Shown in pieces: positions 36,472 through 45,580 of a stretch of 64,000 nucleotides of DNA. The notes under the pieces were generated by a model. The model had not been told where the DNA came from, made no database searches, and saw only the letters and a program-made list of their open reading frames with translations. The position numbers were made by a program, and so were the translations under genes. Numbering within the stretch: position 1 is the stretch's first letter; each line of letters opens with the position of its first letter. Source of the DNA: an uncultured Lachnospiraceae bacterium (GTDB lineage: Bacteria; Bacillota; Clostridia; Lachnospirales; Lachnospiraceae); assembly GCA_934437985.1 (NCBI GenBank), contig CAKSBI010000001.1, forward strand, positions 124,001-188,000, given 5' to 3'.

Positions 36472-38373
36472 TTATGCTTTTTTTACAATACCATCATTGG
36501 CAAGTGTTTCAAAGAATTCCTGAAAATGTACCGGTTTTGCGAATATTCCATCAACGCCGGCCTCAAAAGCAGCGTTACAGTCTTCCATTGCCGTATTGGC
36601 TGTAACAGCATATATCGGAATATGTCTGCAATGAACTTCTTTTTCCATATCCCTGATAATCTTTGTTGCTTCAAATCCATCCATCACCGGCATCTGAAGA
36701 TCCATAAATATAACACCTATTCTGTCAAATCCAATCTTCTTAACCTTTTCAACAGCTTCAACCCCATTTTTAGCGACCAGGACTGCCGACCCGTTACGTC
36801 TCAATGCCCTTGAAAGGATTCGTATATTAACCTCATTATCCTCAACAATAAGTGACAGTATACCTTTCATTCTCAGCTTATCGTCTTCCTCAATTACAGC
36901 AGGTGCATTTAAACCCTGTTCTTGTGTTACGCCGGCAGCATTGCCCGGTTCATTACCATCTTCCGGTTTATTATTTACAATTCTTCCACCCTTTGCAAAC
37001 GAGAACCTGAGACTGAATCTTGTACCTTTTCCCATAACACTCTCCACATCAATATCAGCATTCATGGCATCAACCAGCCGTTTTACAATCGCAAGCCCAA
37101 GACCGAAACCTTCAATCCCGCTTTCCGTTGACGTATGTTCCCTGTGGAATGTTTCAAACAAATGGTCCAGGAACTCCTGCTTCATTCCCATGCCTTCATC
37201 AACAATATCAAATATATATTGGATATTACCATTATCAAGTTCAGAAAAACTCACATCAAGAACAGCCTTCTTGCCGGCTTCCATATAATTACTCGCATTA
37301 CTGATAATCTTGATAAGAATCTGGTCTATCCTGAGTACGTCAGCCATAACATAATACTTTTCTTCTCCGGCAAACCTTATCTCAAATACCTGGTTCTTTT
37401 CTTCAAACTGTGGTCTCATCATTGCTGCAAGCACTTCTATTTCATTTTTCATTATTACCGGCTTCGGATCAATGATAACCTTATCATTGTTCATATCATT
37501 CAACTCAATAATATTATTAATAAGTGCCATCAGATGCTGCGCGGAAGTCAGCACTGTATCAAGGCACTGCATAGCCTGCTCCCTGTCTTCTAACTCCTCC
37601 TTTGCGATTGAACTCATTCCAATTATAGCATTCATAGGGGTCCTTATATCATGCGATATCTGCGCAATAAACCTTGCCTTAAGCTCATTAGTGCGTTCTG
37701 CAACCTCAGCTATCTCCCGTTCCTTCTTAACCGCTTCCTCAAGCATGTTGGTATTCTGTACAGAATAATGGATTACCAGCAATAATATCGTCATTCCCGA
37801 GCACTCAACCAGATACTCAGGCATATAATACTGTATTGATGTTGATACAATTGCAATAATTATGTATACATAATATACCAGCTTCAGGTCTGTCCTGACA
37901 TCATTCCAGTTCTTCAGCATTACAACAGATGCCCATACAAGATAAACTCCGATCATGATATACAAAACCGATATCAGCGGGCCTCTTTTAAATACACCAT
38001 CAGTTATTGTAAATGCAAATCCGGTAATCGGATTACTGAGAACCAGGAGCTCACCTATGATAGTCGGAATACAGATGATAAGCATATCCTTTTTACTTAA
38101 CAGGTCATGCCTTATATACGCATAAAAATACATTGTAAGGTATGTAACACCAAACATCTGCGTTCCATAAAACCCAAGTGTAACAACATACACAAATATA
38201 TTATATAAAGAATTGCTGTGGGGATGCATAAGGCAGTAACTGGAAGCTATATCAAATATACAGCACAGCTCTACAGCCATAACCATATGGACATATATCG
38301 AATTATACAATGTCTTTATCTTAACAACACTAAAATTCGCAATAATAATAGTCAGCAATACTAATGATGACAA
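36472..38373 (-). CDS. Hybrid sensor histidine kinase with receiver domain
   Basis: 633 residues from TTG 38373, the first canonical start. Residues ~1-220: about seven membrane segments, no large outside loop. ~230-300: HisKA with phospho-acceptor ISHDIRTPMNAIIG. ~340-450: HATPase (SNASNY, DEGMGM, GFGLGLAIVKRL). ~500-620: receiver (LIVEDNEVNIRIL, FMDLQMPVMDG, final Lys in FAKPVHF). No Hpt domain, so phosphoryl flow may continue to a separate Hpt such as 40678 or 49332. A perfect GGAGGTGA ribosome site lies 6 nt before an ATA at 38400 in frame, giving a better N-terminus (see findings). Signal unknown. Confidence 0.93.
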   Translation of the reverse strand: MSSLVLLTIIIANFSVVKIKTLYNSIYVHMVMAVELCCIFDIASSYCLMHPHSNSLYNIFVYVVTLGFYGTQMFGVTYLTMYFYAYIRHDLLSKKDMLIICIPTIIGELLVLSNPITGFAFTITDGVFKRGPLISVLYIMIGVYLVWASVVMLKNWNDVRTDLKLVYYVYIIIAIVSTSIQYYMPEYLVECSGMTILLLVIHYSVQNTNMLEEAVKKEREIAEVAERTNELKARFIAQISHDIRTPMNAIIGMSSIAKEELEDREQAMQCLDTVLTSAQHLMALINNIIELNDMNNDKVIIDPKPVIMKNEIEVLAAMMRPQFEEKNQVFEIRFAGEEKYYVMADVLRIDQILIKIISNASNYMEAGKKAVLDVSFSELDNGNIQYIFDIVDEGMGMKQEFLDHLFETFHREHTSTESGIEGFGLGLAIVKRLVDAMNADIDVESVMGKGTRFSLRFSFAKGGRIVNNKPEDGNEPGNAAGVTQEQGLNAPAVIEEDDKLRMKGILSLIVEDNEVNIRILSRALRRNGSAVLVAKNGVEAVEKVKKIGFDRIGVIFMDLQMPVMDGFEATKIIRDMEKEVHCRHIPIYAVTANTAMEDCNAAFEAGVDGIFAKPVHFQEFFETLANDGIVKKA

Positions 38374-38481
38374 AATATCAAAATGAATTATATAGTTTAT
38401 AACAGCTCACCTCCCGGGAGTCCTGATAATAATATTAATCCTCTCTGATTATCTGCTATTGTAATATACCTGTCGTCTTTT

Positions 38482-38510
38482 ATTATATTTTATATTCAGC
38501 TTTACCACAA
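38482..38510 (-). promoter_or_regulatory. Candidate promoter of the hybrid kinase
   Basis: TTGTGG (38505-38510), 17-bp spacer, TATAAT (38482-38487) on the minus strand; the -35 is weak. It lies in the 200-bp gap between the acetyltransferase and the kinase. Confidence 0.45.
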
Positions 38511-38616
38511 GTCTAATATATTAAATTTATCACATTCTTTCAGACCTCAGCAATTCCTGAAACAGCCGCCGGTTTCAAAAGAACTAAAGCATTAAACCCA
38601 AATTTTTTTATATAAT

Positions 38617-39162
38617 CTACTTCATAATTTTTATAAAATGAAACATCTCATCAGGGCCTTCATCAGACATCTCATCAGATATAGGTTCACTTGGTTCAAA
38701 ATATCCACACCAAAACTCATCAATTTTGAAACCACATTTATTTACGTAAAAATGAATATTTCTTTTGTCAAAATATGGTGTGCAAGTCTTCCATACTTTT
38801 GTTTCCGGATACAGCTTTTCAATTGCCAGCCAAGTTCCGTATCCTATTCCTTTGCTATGTTCTTCCGGCAAAACATACAGAATATCAAGTTCATTTTCAT
38901 AAGTCTTTCTATCAATATGAAGTATTACTCCTCCAACAACCCTTCCGGACTCTACTATCCAATATGTTTCTGCACCTTCAGCATCCATACACATTTTTAT
39001 TGTTTGGCAGGATATAACTTCTCCACTTTCATCTATGTGATTATCACGTTCTCCAAACTCAATCAAAGCACCATGTTTAAATGACCATTGATTGTCTCTT
39101 ATGAACTGTTCGCGCTCCTCCATTTTTATGGGGATAAGTTTAACCTCTGAAAATCTCATCAT
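38617..39162 (-). CDS. GNAT-family N-acetyltransferase
   Basis: 181 residues. The acetyl-CoA fold is indicated by YWIVESGRVVGGVILHI, then ELDILYVLPEEHSKGIGYGTWLAIE (the V..xxxxGxG/A pyrophosphate loop) and NIHFYVNKCGFKIDEFW at the C-terminal part. Substrate unknown. The acidic tail (SDEMSDEGPDEMFHF) is unusual. Single gene with its own promoter at 39252-39280. ATG 39162; a second ATG follows at once. Confidence 0.87.
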   Translation of the reverse strand: MMRFSEVKLIPIKMEEREQFIRDNQWSFKHGALIEFGERDNHIDESGEVISCQTIKMCMDAEGAETYWIVESGRVVGGVILHIDRKTYENELDILYVLPEEHSKGIGYGTWLAIEKLYPETKVWKTCTPYFDKRNIHFYVNKCGFKIDEFWCGYFEPSEPISDEMSDEGPDEMFHFIKIMK

Positions 39163-39251
39163 TTACACATCCTTTACTTGTACAAAACCATATTGACCGA
39201 ATGCGGAATATTATCTCCTCATTCCATTGAAATCTAATAATTACACCTTAT

Positions 39252-39280
39252 ATTATAAAATCCATTCTTATTATTGACAA
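39252..39280 (-). promoter_or_regulatory. Promoter of the GNAT gene
   Basis: TTGTCA (39275-39280), 17-bp spacer, TATAAT (39252-39257) on the minus strand. Confidence 0.65.
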
Positions 39281-39320
39281 TATTGATCTGATAATTATTA
39301 TAAGCATCCACGCTTATAAC

Positions 39321-39348
39321 AAAAAAAGATATCCGAACCGGATATCTT
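39321..39348 (-). terminator. Terminator after tRNA-Gly
   Basis: AAGATATCCG-gtt-CGGATATCTT stem followed by a run of T on the minus strand, just past the tRNA 3' end. Confidence 0.9.
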
Positions 39349-39355
39349 CCACGCA

Positions 39356-39427
39356 AGCGCGAGACGGGGATCGAACCCGCGACCCTCTCCTTGGCAAGGA
39401 GATGCTCCACCACTGAGCCACTCGCGC
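39356..39427 (-). tRNA. tRNA-Gly (anticodon GCC)
   Basis: 72 nt. Acceptor GCGCGAG/CTCGCGC, D arm GCTCAGTGGTGGAGC, anticodon stem TCTCC/GGAGA around TTGCCAA (GCC, codons GGC/GGU), T arm GCGGG-TTCGATC-CCCGT. CCA is not encoded. Confidence 0.96.
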
Positions 39428-39467
39428 ATTTTTTAATTTTTCGGTGCTGTCATCAGCAACCTTTGTT

Positions 39468-39496
39468 ATAGTACAATACAATCAGTTAAATGTCAA
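39468..39496 (-). promoter_or_regulatory. Promoter of tRNA-Gly
   Basis: TTGACA (39491-39496), 17-bp spacer, TACTAT (39468-39473) on the minus strand. Confidence 0.75.
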
Positions 39497-39594
39497 TACC
39501 TTTTTTTAATTTTTTTCAACCTTTTTTTCAATTAATATTCCGGAATGCAGGAGGATTATGGGTAAGGTGCATAGCACGGAACGACCCGCAGGTA

Positions 39595-40623
39595 TCATTT
39601 CATCGTCTTAAGCAATGCGTATGTCTTAGCCGCAATATCACCAAGCGGAACCTGATACTTTACAGCCCCAAGCTTATACGCTTCCATTGGCATCCCATAT
39701 ACAACACACGACGCTTCATCCTGTCCTATAGTCTCTGCCCCTGCCTGCTTCATATGAAGAAGTCCCTTTGCACCATCTCTTCCAAGTCCTGTAAGGATAA
39801 TCCCGATTGCGTCCCTGCCTGCAACCTTCGCCACAGAATCAAACAGAACATCAACTGACGGTCTGTGTCCATTAACCTTATCCCCCATATTACAGTCAAC
39901 CATCATCTGTCCATTGCAGTTTACAAGGCGCATATGCCTGTCTCCAGGGGCAATCAGCACATGCCCCTGCTTTACAATATCCCCGGTCTTCGCTTCCTTA
40001 CACTCAAGCCCGGATTCCCTTTCAAGCCTCTCTGCAAACATCTCTGAAAATACAGGTGGAATATGCTGTGATATGATAATTCCGGGTATATCATTATCAA
40101 ATGAGCTTACAATCTCACTTATAGCCTCTGTTCCTCCTGTCGAAGCACCTATGGCTATAATTGTATGTTTTGAATTAAGAACCCTTTTTTTATACACCTG
40201 TTCCTTCCGGTTATCGTTACGTATACGGACATTAGCCCCTGCCGCACCTCTGACTCTCGGCATAAGCTCATTACATATAAAATCTATGGCCTGTCTTTCA
40301 TTACTGAATACCGGCTTTGCAAGAAAATCCACGGCACCGGCATCAAATGCATCAAACACTCTCCCGCTCAGCGTACTGAATATAACAACAGGCACAGAAT
40401 ACTGCGGCAAAAGCTGATATATAAAATCAAGGCCATTCATACGCGGCATCTCAATATCACATATCAGCACATCCGGTTCTGCACCCTTAATAACAGCAGC
40501 AGCCTCAAAAGGATCACCGGCCTCAGCCACCACTTCCATATCTTCCATCTTTTCAACACCAATTCTAAGCAAACGCCTTATGAACATGGAATCATCAACA
40601 ATCATAACACGAACCTTTCCCAT
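39595..40623 (-). CDS. cheB: CheB-type chemotaxis methylesterase/deamidase
   Basis: 342 residues. Receiver domain 1-120 (VMIVDDSMFIRRLL, phospho-acceptor in LICDIEMPRMNGLDF, FLAKP) and methylesterase domain ~150-342 with the catalytic triad motifs IGASTGGTEAI (Ser), IISQHIPPVFS (His) and GLGRDGAKG (Asp). It demethylates or deamidates chemoreceptor glutamates. No che genes adjoin it; its partner here is an Hpt protein 54 bp upstream, in the same direction. The ribosome site is a G6 tract (ATGGGGGG) 8 nt before ATG. Confidence 0.94.
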   Translation of the reverse strand: MGKVRVMIVDDSMFIRRLLRIGVEKMEDMEVVAEAGDPFEAAAVIKGAEPDVLICDIEMPRMNGLDFIYQLLPQYSVPVVIFSTLSGRVFDAFDAGAVDFLAKPVFSNERQAIDFICNELMPRVRGAAGANVRIRNDNRKEQVYKKRVLNSKHTIIAIGASTGGTEAISEIVSSFDNDIPGIIISQHIPPVFSEMFAERLERESGLECKEAKTGDIVKQGHVLIAPGDRHMRLVNCNGQMMVDCNMGDKVNGHRPSVDVLFDSVAKVAGRDAIGIILTGLGRDGAKGLLHMKQAGAETIGQDEASCVVYGMPMEAYKLGAVKYQVPLGDIAAKTYALLKTMK

Positions 40624-40677
40624 CCGTGTAACCCCCCATATCTGTCAGACAATATATACTATCAATTCAGCTATGCA

Positions 40678-41322
40678 TCAGCTGATCATACCTTTTAACT
40701 GTTCGATCTTAACAGGATCAGTCTCTTCACTTACCAATTCATCAATCACCTGTCTTGCTATATCTTCCATACCAGAATCAATAAGTGACTGTATCTCAAG
40801 CTTTGCCTCCTGATAATCCCTGTCCCCCATAAGATCATCAGTATCCATCACCTGCATCTGTCCGCAAGCCCCATCACCGGCTATAGCTTCAAAATTATCA
40901 CCTTTATCAATATTCATAGCCTTAAGATATACTGCCAGGTAACTAAGTGACCTGTTCCATTCCCCGATAAGCCTGTCCCAGTTATCACGGCAAAATGCCA
41001 TATCACCGTCCTTGCTCTTAAGCTCATGCTCATAAGCCATATCAGCAAGCCCATTGATGCCAAGACTTCTCGCATTGCTTTTAAGGGCATGTACATTAAC
41101 AGCATAATTTCTGGCATCATCATTATCAAGTGCGTCCTTCAGGGCATTCTCCATCTCTGCCTTCATATCATAAAAGATATCTGCGATCTCACAATAAGCT
41201 TCATTGGAATTACCGCAGAAAACATATCCACCGGCATAATCAATATTATATCTGCCAAGTAATCCGGCCGCCCTTTCCCTGATAACACTTTCCGGATATC
41301 CTACAAGGCTCTCAATATACAT
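40678..41322 (-). CDS. Hpt-domain phosphotransfer protein
   Basis: 214 residues from ATG 41322 (MYIESLVGYPESVIRER), preceded by AAGGGGG; a TTG at 41343 is not supported. A helical Hpt domain with the phospho-histidine in NVHALKSNARSLGINGLADMAYEHE (HxLKS plus small residues), residues ~70-140. The C-terminal region is helical and similar in layout to the Hpt protein at 49332. Probably co-transcribed with cheB. It may relay phosphate from the hybrid kinase at 36472. Confidence 0.85.
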   Translation of the reverse strand: MYIESLVGYPESVIRERAAGLLGRYNIDYAGGYVFCGNSNEAYCEIADIFYDMKAEMENALKDALDNDDARNYAVNVHALKSNARSLGINGLADMAYEHELKSKDGDMAFCRDNWDRLIGEWNRSLSYLAVYLKAMNIDKGDNFEAIAGDGACGQMQVMDTDDLMGDRDYQEAKLEIQSLIDSGMEDIARQVIDELVSEETDPVKIEQLKGMIS

Positions 41323-41444
41323 TATTAAAATGTCCCCCTTCAACCAATCAGAAAGTTAATATAAATATCATAAAATTTATTAATGAATTATATCATTTTC
41401 CTTAATATATATCAATGCCTTAATCAGAGTTTATTAAATACAGT

Positions 41445-42038
41445 TTAAATACTTTTAACAATATGCTCGATCAATATCTTAAGTCCGATAACAACAAGGA
41501 CAATACCACCACAAAACTCCGCCTTCTTTTTATATTTTGTTCCAAATACGCTTCCAACCTTCACTCCAATACATGATAACGAAAATGTAATAGCTGCTAT
41601 AATCCCGGCTGCAACCAGTGTGTTGACAACCTCCGACGCCGAATTAACTATCTGTACTGGTACACATGCAAACGTAACCCCGACTGCCAGTGCATCAATG
41701 CTTGTTGCGACAGCGAGGACGAACATTACCTTTATACCCAGTGACGAATCTTCCTCTTCTTCATCACCGATTACCGCTTCCCTGATCATATTAGCACCTA
41801 TAATTGCGAGAAGCCCAAAAGCTATCCAATGATCAATGCTTACAATGTAATCAGAAAACCTGTTACCAACAAGATATCCTATCAGCGGCATCAGCGCCTG
41901 GAAAACACCAAACCACAGCCCGCATACCGCCGCCTTGCCAAATGAAATCTTTTTCAACGCGAGCCCCTTACAGACCGACACGGCAAATGCGTCCATCGAC
42001 AGGCCTACTGCTACTGCAATAATTTCAAAAATACCCAT
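41445..42038 (-). CDS. mntP: Manganese efflux pump MntP
   Basis: 197 residues from ATG 42038 (MGIFEIIAVAVGLSMDAFAVSV), preceded by GGAGG at spacing 8. Six hydrophobic segments. Two inverted halves carry the family acidic motif: GLSMDAFAVSVCKG and VATSIDALAVGVTFA, with transport aspartates. No yybP-ykoY manganese riboswitch is visible upstream; only 140 bp separate it from dapL. Exports Mn2+ to protect against toxicity. Confidence 0.93.
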   Translation of the reverse strand: MGIFEIIAVAVGLSMDAFAVSVCKGLALKKISFGKAAVCGLWFGVFQALMPLIGYLVGNRFSDYIVSIDHWIAFGLLAIIGANMIREAVIGDEEEEDSSLGIKVMFVLAVATSIDALAVGVTFACVPVQIVNSASEVVNTLVAAGIIAAITFSLSCIGVKVGSVFGTKYKKKAEFCGGIVLVVIGLKILIEHIVKSI

Positions 42039-42077
42039 TTTAGCATCCTCCAATTACAATATATGTATATTTAATTG

Positions 42078-42106
42078 ATAATATATTATACATTTTCAGA
42101 TGTCAA
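42078..42106 (-). promoter_or_regulatory. Promoter of mntP
   Basis: TTGACA (42101-42106), 17-bp spacer, TATTAT (42078-42083) on the minus strand. Its -35 is the left arm of the GATGTCAA / TTGACATC dyad shared with the dapL promoter. Confidence 0.8.
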
Positions 42107-42112
42107 GAAAGT

Positions 42113-42141
42113 TTGACATCACTAACAAAGAATGATATTCT
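42113..42141 (+). promoter_or_regulatory. Promoter of dapL
   Basis: TTGACA (42113-42118), 17-bp spacer, TATTCT (42136-42141). Its -35 lies 6 bp from the divergent mntP -35. Confidence 0.8.
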
Positions 42142-42179
42142 GATAAATGGAGTAAATGCATGAAAGGAGTACTAGAATA

Positions 42180-43379
42180 ATGTTTCAAATTAATGAAAAC
42201 TACAATAGTTTAAAACAAAGCTATCTTTTTGCAGAGATTGCACACAGGGTAAATGACTATTCCGCTGCCAATCCCGACAAAAAAATCATTCGTCTTGGTA
42301 TTGGTGATGTAACAAAACCACTTCCACAGATCACGATCGAAGCCCTGCACCAGGCAGTAACCCATATGGCGTATGCTGACACATTCAAAGGATATGGTCC
42401 TGAACAGGGTTATGACTTTTTAAGGGAACGCGTTGTGGCATATTATAAGAGCCATGGTGCTGAAATAGATATCAAAGAAGTATTCATATCGGATGGCGCC
42501 AAGAGTGATACCGGTAACATTACAGACCTCTTCGGGCCTGACAATATAGTCCTTATTCCAGACCCTGTATATCCGGTATACATGGATACCAATACAATGA
42601 ACGGACGCAATATCAGATTCATGGATGCCAACAAGGAAAATGGTTTTACACCTATGCCTTATGATGGCCTTGAAGCTGATATCATATACATTTGTTCACC
42701 TAATAATCCTACCGGAGCTGCTTATACAAGGGAGCAGTTAAAGATATGGGTTGATTTTGCACTTAAAAATAATGCCCTTATTCTCTTTGACGCTGCTTAC
42801 GAGTGCTTCATCGAAGATGACATATATCCACGCAGTATCTTCGAGATTGAAGGTGCAAAAAAATGTGCTATTGAGTTCTGCTCACTTTCAAAGACAGCAG
42901 GCTTCACCGGAACAAGATGTGGTTACACAATCGTACCTGCTGACCTTGTTGCTTCATGTGCAGATGGCAAAGAGATGTCATTAAACGCTATGTGGACAAG
43001 GAGACAGACAACCAAGTTCAATGGTGTTCCATATATAATACAGTATGCCGCAGCCGCCACATTAAGCCCTGAGGGAATCAGGCAATGCCGTGAGAACATC
43101 TCGTATTACAAAGAAAATGCCAGAATAATCGCTTCTCTTTTTGACAAAAAAGGAATTACATATTTTGGTGGAATCAACTCGCCATACATCTGGTTTGAAT
43201 GTCCTGACGGAATGGAATCATGGGATTTCTTCGACTATCTCCTTACTAACGCACAGGTTGTTGGTACTCCTGGTGCAGGATTTGGCAGAAATGGTAACAA
43301 CTTCTTCAGGCTTACCGGATTTGGTGACAGGGATAATACAGTCGAGGCTGTGGAGAGAATTGATAAGCTGCTTGGTTAA
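42180..43379 (+). CDS. dapL: LL-diaminopimelate aminotransferase
   Basis: 399 residues from ATG 42180 (MFQINENYNSLKQSYLF), preceded by AAAGGAGT; an in-frame ATG at 42156 is not supported. PLP-dependent fold type I: IIRLGIGDVTKPLP, FISDGAKSDTGNI, CSPNNPTGAAYT, and the PLP lysine in CSLSKTAGFTGTRCG. Converts tetrahydrodipicolinate directly to LL-DAP for lysine and cell wall. Not linked to dapB/dapA by strand; they converge at the terminator 43413-43470. Confidence 0.95.
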   Translation: MFQINENYNSLKQSYLFAEIAHRVNDYSAANPDKKIIRLGIGDVTKPLPQITIEALHQAVTHMAYADTFKGYGPEQGYDFLRERVVAYYKSHGAEIDIKEVFISDGAKSDTGNITDLFGPDNIVLIPDPVYPVYMDTNTMNGRNIRFMDANKENGFTPMPYDGLEADIIYICSPNNPTGAAYTREQLKIWVDFALKNNALILFDAAYECFIEDDIYPRSIFEIEGAKKCAIEFCSLSKTAGFTGTRCGYTIVPADLVASCADGKEMSLNAMWTRRQTTKFNGVPYIIQYAAAATLSPEGIRQCRENISYYKENARIIASLFDKKGITYFGGINSPYIWFECPDGMESWDFFDYLLTNAQVVGTPGAGFGRNGNNFFRLTGFGDRDNTVEAVERIDKLLG

Positions 43380-43412
43380 TTATAACTAACTTTCATTCCC
43401 ATAATTACAGCA

Positions 43413-43470
43413 ATCACCCGGGTAATCCATGTGGTACAAGATAACCACATAATTATCCGGGTGATTTTAT
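43413..43470 (+). terminator. Terminator of dapL
   Basis: Long ATCACCCGGGTAAT...ATTATCCGGGTGAT stem with an inner ATGTGGT/ACCACAT pair, followed by TTTTATATAT. The inverted repeat is near-symmetric but lacks a good T-run for the opposite strand. Confidence 0.88.
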
Positions 43471-43524
43471 ATATGATACATTTCAACACTTTTATTACTT
43501 CTTATTCAGGCTGATGCATCCCAT

Positions 43525-44280
43525 CTAATTAAGCACATCTGACATATCATACATTCCTGCCGGCTTTCCTGCAAGGAACTTGGCAGCTGTTACAGCCCCC
43601 TTGCCAAATATAGCCTTAGAATGTGCAACGTGTGATATAGTGATAACTTCATCAGTTCCGGCAAATATAACATCATGTTCCCCAACTATGTTACCTCCAC
43701 GTATTGCCGATATTCCAAGCTCCTTCTTATCACGTTTCTTCCTTACCCGGCTTCTGTCATATACATATTCATATGAATTGTCCATAGCCTCATTAATTGA
43801 ATCAGCAAGCGCAAGCGCCGTTCCCGAAGGTGCGTCCAGCTTCTGGTTGTGATGCTTCTCAACAATCTCTACATCAAATCCCTCAGGTGCGAGCTTAACA
43901 ACCGCATCCTTAAGAAGCTTCATAAGGAGATTGATACCAATTGACATATTGGCAGACCTCACTATAGCAATCTTCTCAGATGCTTTCTGAACCCTGGCAA
44001 GCTGTTCTTCACTGAGACCTGTTGTGCAGAGAACCACAGGCTTACCAAGCTCTACAGCTGTATCAATAAGCGAATCAATTGCTGTTGCATTTGAAAAATC
44101 AATAATAACATCATAATCTACAACACAATCCCTGAGTGTAGGATATACCGGATAATCATTTCTTATTCCATCCCATGTATCGACACCTGCAGCCATACAT
44201 GCATTCTCGTCTTCCTTTACAAGACCTGTTATAACCTGCCCCATCTTTCCGTTGCAGCCATGCATTAGTATATTAACCAT
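43525..44280 (-). CDS. dapB: 4-hydroxy-tetrahydrodipicolinate reductase
   Basis: 251 residues from ATG 44280 (MVNILMHGCNGKMGQVI), with GAGAGGA upstream; the 44304 start is not supported. NAD(P) motif GCNGKMG, DFSNATA, TTGLSEEQ, and the catalytic/substrate motif EKHHNQKLDAPSGTALA. Second gene after dapA, 84 bp away, in the lysine-riboswitch operon. Confidence 0.96.
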   Translation of the reverse strand: MVNILMHGCNGKMGQVITGLVKEDENACMAAGVDTWDGIRNDYPVYPTLRDCVVDYDVIIDFSNATAIDSLIDTAVELGKPVVLCTTGLSEEQLARVQKASEKIAIVRSANMSIGINLLMKLLKDAVVKLAPEGFDVEIVEKHHNQKLDAPSGTALALADSINEAMDNSYEYVYDRSRVRKKRDKKELGISAIRGGNIVGEHDVIFAGTDEVITISHVAHSKAIFGKGAVTAAKFLAGKPAGMYDMSDVLN

Positions 44281-44364
44281 ATTAACATTCCTCTCGTACT
44301 TCATTAAGACCGGAACGGCAGTCCCTATTGTACTCTGCCGTCCTGCTTTTATATTATACCATCA

Positions 44365-45255
44365 TTAAGCAAGCTTAATTCCGGCGTTCTTCATTGCCTC
44401 TGCAAGTAATGCAGCGTGGTCTGCTTCCATCTCTGTAAGCGGAAGCCTGAGTGGTCCGGCCTCGTATCCCATAAGGTTCATCGCCTTCTTAACAGGAATC
44501 GGGTTAACCTCACTGAACAGCTCATGGATAAGTGGAAGAAGCCTGATCTGAAGCTCTGAGCTCTCCTTAACCTTACCTTCAAAATACAACTGGCATATAT
44601 CATGCGTCTCTTTTGGCATTACATTGGATAGAACTGAAATAACACCCTTTCCGCCAAGTGATAACAATGGAACGATCTGGTCATCATTACCAGAATATAC
44701 ATCAAGCTCCCCGCCTGACAGATACATAAGGTCAGCAACCTGTGAAATGTTACCACTTGCTTCCTTAACAGCAACAATATTCTCTGCCTCTTTTCCAAGC
44801 TCAGCCATTGTCTTAGGTGTAATATTAACACCGGTACGACCCTGGATATTGTAAAGGATAATAGGAATATCAACGCTTTCAGCCACTCCAAGGAAATGAA
44901 CCTTAAGTCCCTTCTGTGTAGCCTTATTATAATAAGGTGATACAAGTAAAAGTCCGTCTGCCCCACGCTTCTGTGCTTCTGTTGACAGATAGACAGATGT
45001 CTGTGTACAGTTAGAGCCTGTACCTGCAACTACAGGTATTCTCTTATTAACTGCAGCTACAACAGCCGAAATACACTCAAGATGCTCCTCATGCGTAAGC
45101 GTTGAAGCCTCACCTGTTGTCCCGCATACAATAACCGCATCTGTTCCGCCTGCAATCTGTGCATCAACAAGCTCCTGAAACTTCTCATAATTAACTTCTC
45201 CATTTTCCTTCATAGGTGTAACGAGTGCTACACCTGCACCTGTGAATATTGACAT
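44365..45255 (-). CDS. dapA: 4-hydroxy-tetrahydrodipicolinate synthase
   Basis: 296 residues, TIM-barrel Schiff-base lyase joining pyruvate and aspartate semialdehyde. VCGTTGEASTLTHEEHLE, YYNKATQKG with the catalytic Tyr, YNIQGRTGVN, and the Schiff-base lysine in IVAVKEASGNISQV. AAGGAGG precedes ATG 45255. Expression is controlled by the lysine riboswitch and terminator upstream. Confidence 0.97.
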   Translation of the reverse strand: MSIFTGAGVALVTPMKENGEVNYEKFQELVDAQIAGGTDAVIVCGTTGEASTLTHEEHLECISAVVAAVNKRIPVVAGTGSNCTQTSVYLSTEAQKRGADGLLLVSPYYNKATQKGLKVHFLGVAESVDIPIILYNIQGRTGVNITPKTMAELGKEAENIVAVKEASGNISQVADLMYLSGGELDVYSGNDDQIVPLLSLGGKGVISVLSNVMPKETHDICQLYFEGKVKESSELQIRLLPLIHELFSEVNPIPVKKAMNLMGYEAGPLRLPLTEMEADHAALLAEAMKNAGIKLA

Positions 45256-45341
45256 ATTCTATTCCTCCTTAAAAATTATGTAATACTGCCGTATCCTGCG
45301 GAGTGTTTTTAACCTTATAGTATGGACTTCCCTGTAAAGTT

Positions 45342-45367
45342 AAAAAGCCGGCACTATAAGTGCCGGC
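45342..45367 (-). terminator. Lysine riboswitch terminator
   Basis: GCCGGCACT-tat-AGTGCCGGC perfect 9-bp stem followed by TTTTT on the minus strand, between aptamer and dapA. Confidence 0.93.
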
Positions 45368-45398
45368 CAAAACATCAAAAGAAAACTGGTTGTATGTT

Positions 45399-45570
45399 CC
45401 AGATAGCACTCCATCAAATTACGATGACAGTCATAAGGCTATTAACCTTATGCCCAGATAAAAAAGCTACAGGGCTTCTCCTCTTCGGCGTCATTTCCTT
45501 TCTTCTATCATCATATGCACCTGTATGCATCAGACAGTCTACTGATAAATAACGCACCTCTATCAGACAA
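45399..45570 (-). promoter_or_regulatory. Lysine riboswitch (L box) aptamer
   Basis: The conserved elements appear in order on the minus strand: P1 strand CTGATAG, GAGGTGCG, AGTAGACTGTCTGATGC, GAAAGGAAATGACGCCGAAG, TGGGCATAAGGTTAATAGCC, TTATGACTGTCATCG, then GGAGTGCTATCTGG closing P1. Lysine binding is expected to stabilise the downstream terminator and turn off dapA-dapB. With the promoter it fills the 360-bp gap between cobO and dapA. Confidence 0.96.
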
Positions 45571-45580
45571 TATATTAATT

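Noticed and set aside
42039-42179. yybP-ykoY manganese riboswitch before mntP
   Set aside because: The 140-bp gap is filled by two divergent promoters and shows no aptamer-like conserved sequence.
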